12,055 nt of DNA from JBOGJG01 sp050747825. Lineage in GTDB: Bacteria > Acidobacteriota > UBA6911 > RPQK01 > JBOGJG01. The stretch's first letter is position 1. Every line of letters begins with the position of its first letter. Location: the NCBI GenBank assembly GCA_050747825.1, contig JBOGJG010000293.1:1-12055 (forward strand). The letters are read 5' to 3'. The position numbers and the translations under genes were made by a program. Shown piece after piece: positions 5,877-12,055 of the stretch. The notes under the pieces are model-generated. The model did not search any database. It was given only the letters and a program-made list of their open reading frames with translations, and was not told where the DNA came from.

Positions 5877-8645
5877 ATGCCGAGAATCATCCTGTGTGTG
5901 CTTTTGCTTTCTATGACCCTGACCACTTCGGTAGCAGCCCAGGACCTGAATCAGAATTTTGGGACCATCTCCGGAGTCGTCGTCAGCGTCGCCAACGGCG
6001 CTATGATCAGCGGCGTTTCGATTGAGGTCTTGCAGATCGGAATCAAGGTCGAGTCAGACCTTGACGGGATCTACCAACTTGACTTGCCAGCAGGGAAGTA
6101 CGACCTCAGGATCGTCCAGAACGGTTTCGTGGAACAAGTGGTCAAGGGAGTCCAGGTCAGCGCGGGAGAGATTACCTACCAGGACGTCGCGCTCAATCCA
6201 GAAGGAATGCAGATCGGGGACGTCAGCGTGGTGGCGGAAGCCGAAAAGGTCTCCAATGAGGCGCTACTGGCAGAACGCAAGACCGCCAATACGATCAGTG
6301 ACAGCATCGGGGCGCGGGAAATGTCCCGTCTGACCGGCTGGGACGCCGCCGACGCCATGCAGAGAGTCACCGGCGCTTCCATAGTTGACAACCGCTATGT
6401 CTTCATCCGGGGGCTGGGAGAGCGCTACAGCAATACGATGCTTAACGGCTCGGTGCTTCCCTCCACCCAGCCTGATAAGAAAGTGGTTCCGCTGGACCTC
6501 TTTCCGGCCAGCCTGCTGGAGAACATCCGGATTGAGAAGTCCTACACTCCGGACCAGCCGGGAGAGTTCGCAGGAGGGGTGATCAAGATTCAAACCATTG
6601 ACTTTCCCAGCAGCCCAACTCTAAAGCTCTCTTATGGGCAGGGATTTGGAACCAACACCACCTTCCAGGACTTTATGACTTATCCCGGCGGTTCCTTGGA
6701 TTGGCTGGGATTCGATGATGGCACGCGGTCGATTCCCGGCGGGATCCCCTCCGAGCGGCTCATTCGCCAATCGCGCTTTTCCAGCCAGGGCTTTTCTCCC
6801 GAGCAACTGCAGGACTTTGGCCGCTCTTTCTCAAACGTCTGGGACTCAGCGGCCCAAAGCGCCATTCCGAATCAGAACTTCAACCTGGTCGCAGGCAACA
6901 CTTTTGGAAAGTTTGGCCTGGTGTTTGCGCTCTCCCAGAGCAACAGCTTTCACAATCAGGACGAGATTCAAAACGTCTATAAAGTTGGACAGGGTGGCAA
7001 CGTAGAGCCCTTTCACAGTTATGACTTCGACATCAGCCAGCGCTCCGTCCGAACCGGCGTAACCGCCAACCTGGCTTACGAGCTGACGGACAATCACCGC
7101 TTCCAGTTGCGCAATTTTTTTACCAAGGACACCGGTGACGAAGCGCGCATGTTTGAAGGCTTCAACGGAGACGCTAACAATGAAATTCGGGACACCAGGC
7201 TGCGTTTCGTAGAGGAGGGGATTTACTCCACTCAGATCGCGGGTGAGCACTATGTGCAGGGACTGGCCAACAGCTTTCTCGAGTGGAAGCTTTCCTACTC
7301 ACTTTCGGCCCTGGACGAGCCCGACTTAAGAGAGACTCTCTATGAAGAGAGGGCCGGCGTGTTTTTTCTGGCCGACGAAAGCCAGAGCGGCTTCCGCATG
7401 TTCAACAACCTGGATGAGGCGATTTGGGAGCCCTCTCTTGACTGGACCACTTACTTCACAGGCGCCGGACTGACGGGAAGCTACAGAGTCGGTGTGTCCT
7501 ATCGCACCCGGGAGCGGGACTTCAGCTCCAGGCGCTTCCGCTTTGTCCCCAGAAATACTCAAGGCAACGACCTTTCCCAGTCGCCCGAGGAGATTTTCAC
7601 GCCCGACAACATCCGGCCCGACCGATTCGAAGTTCGCGAGGAAACGCGGCCCACCGACACCTATGAAGCTCATGCGATCACGCGGGCGGCCTATGGTATG
7701 GTCGATCTGACGGCAGGCCGGTGGCGCTTTATCGGCGGCTTGCGCGTGGAAGATGACAGCCAGAACGTAGAAACCTTCGATCCGTTTGACCGCCAGAATC
7801 CGAATCGTATCAATTCACGCCTGGACAATACTGACCTGCTGCCGGCGCTTAGCGTCATCTACCGCCTGACCCCCGAAGCCAATCTTCGAACCTCCTTCAG
7901 CCAGACGGTGAACCGTCCCGAATTTCGAGAGCTTTCGCCTTTTGAGTTTACGGACGTAGTGGGTGGCCGGGCTATAGTTGGAAATCCGGCCTTGACAAGG
8001 TCCCTCATCAAGAACTACGACCTGCGGTGGGAATGGTTTGTCAGTGCGTCCGAACTGCTGTCGGTCAGCTTCTTCTTCAAAGATTTCGATGATCCCATCG
8101 AGCGCTTTGTACAGCCCACGGCTCAACTGCGTACGTCTTTTCTCAATGCCGACCGCGCCCGTAACCTGGGTTTCGAGTTTGATGTGAGGAAAAACCTCGG
8201 TCTGTTCTCATCGGTCCTCGATAATTTCTCAGTCTCGGCCAATTACACCCTGGTTGATTCAGAAGTGGAGATCCCGGAGCGCGAACTGAATGTCCTGACC
8301 TCTCTGGCCAGGTCGCTGGCCGGCCAATCGCGCCACGTCCTCAACACAATTCTAGAGTTCGAGAATCCCGGCTCGCGCTCGGTTGCCCGCCTTCTCTTCA
8401 ATTACCAGGGGCGGCGAATCACCGACGTCGGGTCGCTTGGACTTCCGGACATCCTTCAGTCCGGTTACCCACGGCTGGACGCAGTTTTCCTGCAGCCGGT
8501 GGGCCAAAGATGGGGTCTAAAATTCAGCGCGGAGAATCTGCTGGACCACGCCCACGAGTTCACGCAAGGGGATCAGTTACAGCGATCGTTCACGACCGGA
8601 CGCGTTTTCTCGATCACACTCTCCCGTTGGTTTTTTTCGGAATAG
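5877..8645 (+). CDS. TonB-dependent outer-membrane receptor with N-terminal carboxypeptidase-regulatory-like domain
   Basis: This is a 922-aa outer-membrane transporter. The chosen ATG at 5877 has AAGGGGAG just upstream and begins a clean signal peptide (MPRIILCVLLLSMTLTTSVAA, cut probably before Q22). An in-frame ATG 36 bases earlier has a weaker ribosome site and would put a polar extension before it. Residues 30-108 form a carboxypeptidase-regulatory-like beta-sandwich (ISGVVVSV, SDLDGIYQLDLPAGKYDLRI). The plug follows at about 125-242 with VFIRGLGERYSNTMLNG (175-191), VPLDLFPASLLENIRIEK (204-221) and PGEFAGGVIKIQT (228-240). The rest is the 22-stranded barrel, ending VFSITLSRWFFSE with the aromatic-rich last strand. 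I see no clear TonB box. Energy would come from TonB-ExbBD, encoded elsewhere. The substrate is unknown. The gene heads a tight cluster of secreted proteins and a PhoB-like regulator, so phosphate or an organophosphate is a guess; sugars, peptides or metals remain possible. Confidence 0.94.
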   Translation: MPRIILCVLLLSMTLTTSVAAQDLNQNFGTISGVVVSVANGAMISGVSIEVLQIGIKVESDLDGIYQLDLPAGKYDLRIVQNGFVEQVVKGVQVSAGEITYQDVALNPEGMQIGDVSVVAEAEKVSNEALLAERKTANTISDSIGAREMSRLTGWDAADAMQRVTGASIVDNRYVFIRGLGERYSNTMLNGSVLPSTQPDKKVVPLDLFPASLLENIRIEKSYTPDQPGEFAGGVIKIQTIDFPSSPTLKLSYGQGFGTNTTFQDFMTYPGGSLDWLGFDDGTRSIPGGIPSERLIRQSRFSSQGFSPEQLQDFGRSFSNVWDSAAQSAIPNQNFNLVAGNTFGKFGLVFALSQSNSFHNQDEIQNVYKVGQGGNVEPFHSYDFDISQRSVRTGVTANLAYELTDNHRFQLRNFFTKDTGDEARMFEGFNGDANNEIRDTRLRFVEEGIYSTQIAGEHYVQGLANSFLEWKLSYSLSALDEPDLRETLYEERAGVFFLADESQSGFRMFNNLDEAIWEPSLDWTTYFTGAGLTGSYRVGVSYRTRERDFSSRRFRFVPRNTQGNDLSQSPEEIFTPDNIRPDRFEVREETRPTDTYEAHAITRAAYGMVDLTAGRWRFIGGLRVEDDSQNVETFDPFDRQNPNRINSRLDNTDLLPALSVIYRLTPEANLRTSFSQTVNRPEFRELSPFEFTDVVGGRAIVGNPALTRSLIKNYDLRWEWFVSASELLSVSFFFKDFDDPIERFVQPTAQLRTSFLNADRARNLGFEFDVRKNLGLFSSVLDNFSVSANYTLVDSEVEIPERELNVLTSLARSLAGQSRHVLNTILEFENPGSRSVARLLFNYQGRRITDVGSLGLPDILQSGYPRLDAVFLQPVGQRWGLKFSAENLLDHAHEFTQGDQLQRSFTTGRVFSITLSRWFFSE

Positions 8646-8680
8646 TAAGCACTTAAACCGCAATCAAGAAAGGAGCAGCA

Positions 8681-10453
8681 ATGTTTAGTAAATCGACCTA
8701 TACCTTCTCTGTCTGTTTCATAGTGGCCAGCCTGGCCGTCTCCGGACTGGCTCCGGGAGCCGGCAGCGACGTCAGGCTGGGCGATCCGCAGTTTGCCCTG
8801 CTGGCGGACCTCTCCAGCGGGCCCAAGCCCACCACTCTGTTGCGCACCAATGAGGTGGTCTACCTGGAAGGCGATCCCATAGAGCTTAGGCTGGATATGG
8901 ACCCGAACGGACATCTGTTTGGAAAGACCTTCTTCCTCTACCTCCAGAACATGGAAACCGGAGAGATTCGCTATCTGAACGTTGAAGACGGCTTGCTGGA
9001 GGCCGGCACGGTCACCGACCTGGCCGGGGACACTCTGGCCAACATTCAGCCCTACGGCATTCCCAGCCTGCAGGATTTCGTTCTACTGGGATCCGGCGGG
9101 CTGGCTGGCCCTGCTCTGGAGGCCAGCGGCGATCTGATGGGCAACCATCAGTTGGTATTGGAACTGCGAGATGCCAGCGGACAGCGGGTCTTTCAGCGGG
9201 CCAATTCCGGCTTCACGGTCGTGGAGTCCGTGGAGACGCTGCCGGCTGAAATTACGGCCGATACCACGCTGACCTCCAACAACGCTTACCTGCTGGACAA
9301 TCGCGCTGCTTTCGTGCGTTCCGGAGCCACGCTGACCATAGAGCCCGGAACCCATATTCTGGGGACGGGAACCGGCGCCCTCATCATTGACCGCGGCGCC
9401 AGGATCATCGCCGATGGCACCCAGGCCCGCCCGATCGTGATGACCAGCGCTCAGTCCGTAGGCAGCCGCCAGACACAGGACTGGGGAGGCCTTATCATCA
9501 ACGGCAACGCTCCGATTAACGTTCCAGGCGGCGTGGCCGAAGGCGAAGGCGACACGGGAGAGTACGGAGGCAACGATCCGGAGGATGACAGCGGAATCAT
9601 CCGCTACCTCCGCGTGGAATTCGCAGGTATCGAGTTCAGTCCCGAGAACGAACTCAACGGAATTGCGTTCCAGGGAGTCGGCCGGGGAACCGTCGTCGAT
9701 TTCATCCAGGTCCATTTCAACAAGGACGACGGTGTGGAGTTCTTCGGCGGCACGGTGAACGCCAAACACGTCCTGCTGACATCCAACGCGGACGACAGTC
9801 TGGATTGGACGGACGGCTGGACGGGCAAGATGCAGTTTGTAGTCGCTCAGCAGAACAAGGCTGACGCGGATCAGGGAATCGAAGCCGACAACAGCGCTGA
9901 GAACAATGAGCTGACCCCACGCTCCGGGCCCACCATCCACAACCTGACCTTGATCGGCGGGAATGCAGGGCAGGGAACCGAGGAAGAAGGCGATATCGGC
10001 ATTCTCCTCAGAGAAGGCACAGCGGCCGAGATCCGCAATGCCATCGTGACCGGCTTCGGTCAGGAAGGTCTGGTGATCGACCAGGATGCCACGGTGACAC
10101 AGGCCCAGTCCGGTCAGATTGCAGTCACCAATTCCATCTTTGCAGGCAATGCCACGAGGGAGCCGGCCAAGGGTGCCTTCGGCGCCGGGAGCAATGTCAC
10201 CAGCGGTTTTGACGTGAGCGGATTCATGACGAGCTCAACCAGCAACAACCGTGTGGGAGTCAATCCGATGCTGAGAGATGCGTTCAATCTCCTAGCGCCT
10301 GATTACCGGCCCAAATTGGAATCGCCGGCAGCGGATGTGAACTTCGTGAGCAATCCTCCCGACGATGGATTTTTCACGCCGGTCAATTTTGTGGGTGGGG
10401 TGAGTCCTCTCGACGACTGGACTGCCGGGTGGACTACCCACGTCCCCAACTAA
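8681..10453 (+). CDS. Secreted parallel beta-helix-like protein, partner of the TonB receptor (function unknown)
   Basis: This 590-aa exported protein has an N-terminal signal peptide (hydrophobic run about 9-27; no lipobox cysteine). Residues 49-182 look like a beta-sandwich, and from about 190 to 490 the repetitive hydrophobic/glycine/asparagine pattern fits a right-handed parallel beta-helix: ATLTIEPGTHILGTG, GALIIDRGARIIADG, DWGGLIINGNAPIN, GIAFQGVGRGTVVDFIQV, DGVEFFGGTVNAKHVLLT. A very acidic glycine-rich loop (286-304, GEGDTGEYGGNDPEDDSG) suggests cation binding. The C-terminus ends LDDWTAGWTTHVPN, echoing LDWTDGWTG at 374-382. I recall proteins with this GLIINGNAPIN-type core sitting next to similar TonB receptors in other phyla, but know no established role. 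Candidates are a surface binding protein or a lyase/hydrolase; no catalytic set is evident. A good ribosome site (AAAGGAG) precedes the ATG, 35 bases after the receptor stop, with no terminator between. Confidence 0.82.
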   Translation: MFSKSTYTFSVCFIVASLAVSGLAPGAGSDVRLGDPQFALLADLSSGPKPTTLLRTNEVVYLEGDPIELRLDMDPNGHLFGKTFFLYLQNMETGEIRYLNVEDGLLEAGTVTDLAGDTLANIQPYGIPSLQDFVLLGSGGLAGPALEASGDLMGNHQLVLELRDASGQRVFQRANSGFTVVESVETLPAEITADTTLTSNNAYLLDNRAAFVRSGATLTIEPGTHILGTGTGALIIDRGARIIADGTQARPIVMTSAQSVGSRQTQDWGGLIINGNAPINVPGGVAEGEGDTGEYGGNDPEDDSGIIRYLRVEFAGIEFSPENELNGIAFQGVGRGTVVDFIQVHFNKDDGVEFFGGTVNAKHVLLTSNADDSLDWTDGWTGKMQFVVAQQNKADADQGIEADNSAENNELTPRSGPTIHNLTLIGGNAGQGTEEEGDIGILLREGTAAEIRNAIVTGFGQEGLVIDQDATVTQAQSGQIAVTNSIFAGNATREPAKGAFGAGSNVTSGFDVSGFMTSSTSNNRVGVNPMLRDAFNLLAPDYRPKLESPAADVNFVSNPPDDGFFTPVNFVGGVSPLDDWTAGWTTHVPN

Positions 10454-10471
10454 TCGAACAGGAGAAAAACA

Positions 10472-11275
10472 GTGATATATCGGATCTTACTTTTAACCTT
10501 CTTTATAGCGACGGGACGAGCGCAGATCCTCCAGCCTCCCACGGCAGAGCAAGATGACAGTGAGCCGCCGGTTATCTTTGTAGCTCAGGTGGCGCACGGA
10601 GCGGGACTGCAAACCACGTTCAACTTCGTCGATTTATCCGGAGAGACCAATCGCGTCGCGGTCCGCGCCTTTGACGACACGGGCGAGCCGCTGGAGCTGC
10701 TCTCCAGCGGGCCCTCACCGTTTCAAGGCCAGACCGCCGAAACGGAAATCGGCGTGGAGATTTCGGGACTGGGCGGTACGGTTGCGGAAACGTTCAGCAG
10801 CGATCCCGATTCCATTCAGGTGGGATACGTTGAGATTACAGCCGAGGCTCCCGTTGGAGTCGAGGTCGTCTTTCGCAACTTCTCCAGCGAAGGGAGACTT
10901 TTGACCACCACCAGCGTTCTTCCGGAGCCGCTTACGCAGGCTTTTTCCTTTATTGCCTTCGCCAACAGTTTTGCCAAATCCGGAATCGCCCTGCTCAATC
11001 CGGCCTCCAACGGCCAGAGCGTTGATGTCTCGGTGCAACTTTATAACCGTTTCGGAGATTTAGCGGCCGAGAGCGTCATTGAGTTGGACCAGGGGCAAAA
11101 GGTGGCGATTCTGATTGACGACCCCCGCCTTTTCCCGGAACTTCTGGGACAGGAATTCACGGGTTCGATTGAGATCAGAGCCACGGCTCCCCTAGGAGTT
11201 ACCATCATCAGAGTAGAAGGGTCGGAGGCATTTCTCACGACTCAGACGGTCCAACCCGCTCGAGGATTAGAGTAG
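10472..11275 (+). CDS. Secreted protein made of two repeated beta-rich domains, function unknown
   Basis: This is a 267-aa protein with a signal peptide (MIYRILLLTFFIATGRA, cleavage probably before Q18). The start is GTG (10472), supported by AGGAG seven bases upstream and by the signal peptide beginning right there. The mature part is an internal duplication. Copy 1 (about 36-152: FVAQVAHGAGLQTTFNFVD... through VEITAEAPVGVEVVFRN and LLTTTSVLP) aligns with copy 2 (about 160-262: FIAFANSFAKSGIALLNP... through IEIRATAPLGVTIIRVEG and FLTTQTVQP). This two-copy layout resembles secreted proteins I associate with Acidobacteriota genomes, where each unit is an Ig-like beta-sandwich. That is recall, not a database match. 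No catalytic motif is visible. It starts 18 bases after the beta-helix gene and ends 14 before the regulator, so it is almost certainly cotranscribed. An accessory adhesive or scaffold role at the cell surface is speculation. Confidence 0.8.
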   Translation: MIYRILLLTFFIATGRAQILQPPTAEQDDSEPPVIFVAQVAHGAGLQTTFNFVDLSGETNRVAVRAFDDTGEPLELLSSGPSPFQGQTAETEIGVEISGLGGTVAETFSSDPDSIQVGYVEITAEAPVGVEVVFRNFSSEGRLLTTTSVLPEPLTQAFSFIAFANSFAKSGIALLNPASNGQSVDVSVQLYNRFGDLAAESVIELDQGQKVAILIDDPRLFPELLGQEFTGSIEIRATAPLGVTIIRVEGSEAFLTTQTVQPARGLE

Positions 11276-11289
11276 GGAGCCAGAAGTAG

Positions 11290-11988
11290 ATGGCGAGCCG
11301 GAACCGCATACTGGTTATTGACCCCGATCCGGTCGCGCGCGAAATAGCCTGTCTCACCTTGAATGAGGCAGGCTATCGCTGCCTTGCCGTCAGGAGCGGA
11401 ACTGATGGCCTGACCATGGCACGAAGCGGCCATCCGGATCTGATCGTGCTGGACATCAGCATCCCCGACCTAAGCGGAGTTGAAATACTCAAGTACCTGA
11501 AGAGCGACTTGGAAATTACAAAGATCCCCATCATCGCGGTGACCGCCAGAGGAGAAGAAAAAGACCGGATCACGGCACTGGAAGTGGGAGCGGATGACTG
11601 CCTCACCAAGCCGTTCAATCCAAGAGAGCTCATCCTTCGATTGGCAAAGATCCTGCGACGATCTGAAGGAAAACCTTCCGTGCTTCAGTGCCGGAATATC
11701 ACTCTAAACGAGGAGAGCTATGAGGTTCGGGTGGGAGGCCATTTGGTCTATCTGACAGCAACCGAGTTCAGCCTGCTTTCCCTCCTCCTGAAAAACCAGG
11801 GGCGCCTGCTCTCTCGAGATCATTTGCTCAAGACCGTTTGGGGATATCGCGAAGGGCATAAGACCCGCACCGTGGATACCCACGTGCAGCGCCTGCGCAG
11901 AAAATTAAGCAGCGAAAAAGATTGTCTTCAGACAATCCGCGGCCAAGGCTACAAGATCTCGGAAATAGAGGGAAATAGAGGGAAATAG
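11290..11988 (+). CDS. PhoB/OmpR-type two-component response regulator
   Basis: This is a 232-aa transcription factor. The receiver domain (about 5-120) has phospho-acceptor D55 in LIVLDISIPDLSG, the conserved T85 (IIAVTARGEEKD) and K107 (CLTKPFNPREL). The metal-binding acidic pair is atypical: ILVIDPDP puts proline 12 where an aspartate is usual, leaving D11 and D13. The C-terminal winged helix (about 130-225) is classical: LTATEFSLLSLLLKNQG, LLSRDHLLKTVWGY, the recognition helix TRTVDTHVQRLRRKL and the wing IRGQGYKI. The ATG at 11290 follows TAGGGAG and lies 14 bases after the upstream stop, so it is the last visible gene of the receptor operon. The cognate kinase is not in the window and may follow to the right. 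The final residues (IEGNRGK) and the TAG stop are supplied by a tandem DNA repeat, so the native C-terminus may have been overwritten. Assignment to PhoB itself is not possible from sequence alone. Confidence 0.93.
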   Translation: MASRNRILVIDPDPVAREIACLTLNEAGYRCLAVRSGTDGLTMARSGHPDLIVLDISIPDLSGVEILKYLKSDLEITKIPIIAVTARGEEKDRITALEVGADDCLTKPFNPRELILRLAKILRRSEGKPSVLQCRNITLNEESYEVRVGGHLVYLTATEFSLLSLLLKNQGRLLSRDHLLKTVWGYREGHKTRTVDTHVQRLRRKLSSEKDCLQTIRGQGYKISEIEGNRGK

Positions 11989-11992
11989 AGGG
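11961..11992 (+). repeat. Three tandem copies of a 10-base unit
   Basis: GGAAATAGAG occurs three times without mismatch (11961-11970, 11971-11980, 11981-11990) and is followed by GG. Because the unit is 10 bases long, the reading frame shifts through it, so the regulator gene reads EIEGNRGK and stops at the TAG of the third copy (11986-11988). The third copy is also the outer end of the large inverted repeat that follows. Confidence 0.95.
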
Positions 11993-12055
11993 ACGCTCAC
12001 CTCGTTTACCTGATTTTCGAATCAGGTAAACGAGGTGAGCGTCCCTCTATTTCCC
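11980..12055. repeat. Perfect 36-bp inverted repeat with TTCG loop (REP/MITE-like palindrome), open at the window edge
   Basis: Positions 11980-12015 are exactly complementary to 12020-12055 in reverse (36 of 36 pairs) around the loop TTCG (12016-12019). The arms contain GGGACGCTCACCTCG and its complement. The pairing reaches the last base, so it may extend further. No T-run is visible, so terminator function cannot be claimed. Length, perfection and the core sequence suggest a palindromic mobile unit of the kind moved by IS200/RAYT-type transposases, but that is inference. An assembly fold-back at a contig end is a serious alternative. Confidence 0.85.

Noticed and set aside
9083..9940. 285-codon minus-strand open frame opposite the beta-helix gene
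   Set aside because: Shadow frame; the plus-strand protein has a signal peptide, a ribosome site and repeat periodicity, while this one has none of these.
1..12055. CRISPR array, phage genes, defence island
   Set aside because: No regularly spaced repeats, cas genes, integrase or phage structural genes; the only defence-like module is the vapBC pair.

Overview
The window (about 55-60% G+C by eye, dense coding, many secreted proteins) looks like a chromosomal segment of a Gram-negative bacterium. Acidobacteriota is my best guess. The TonB-dependent receptor requires an outer membrane. The two-repeat secreted protein at 10472-11275 resembles a style of secreted protein I associate with Acidobacteriota. 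The phylum call is inference and could be wrong.

Minus-strand block (1-4104). Read in the direction of transcription, it holds a 68-aa SH3/KOW-like small protein (4104-3898), a double-GAF SpoIIE-type PP2C phosphatase (3840-2116), DNA polymerase IV DinB (2119-1037), a VapB-type AbrB antitoxin (977-732) and a VapC PIN toxin (735-340). After these comes a short broken remnant that reads like the N-terminus of an iron-containing alcohol dehydrogenase of the hydroxyacid-oxoacid transhydrogenase type (about 323-210). The phosphatase/dinB and vapB/vapC junctions are both 4-base TTGA overlaps in which the downstream gene starts with TTG. This suggests translational coupling. vapBC has its own upstream repeat/palindrome region that looks like an autoregulated promoter.

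Plus-strand block (4212-11988). It starts with a Ppx/GppA-family phosphatase with a C-terminal HD domain. Next is what looks like a four-gene operon with gaps of 35, 18 and 14 bases: a TonB-dependent receptor with an N-terminal carboxypeptidase-regulatory-like domain, a secreted parallel beta-helix-like protein, a secreted protein made of two copies of one domain, and a PhoB/OmpR-type response regulator. An 11-base-spaced direct repeat resembling a PHO box lies upstream of the receptor. Together with the Ppx homologue and the PhoB-like regulator, it suggests, but does not prove, a phosphate- or polyphosphate-linked outer-membrane uptake locus.

Right edge (11961-12055). Three tandem copies of a 10-base unit run through the last codons and the stop of the regulator and lead into a perfect 36-bp inverted repeat with a TTCG loop that ends exactly at the window edge. 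It looks like a REP/MITE-type palindromic element, or possibly an assembly fold-back. It is the most unusual non-coding structure here.
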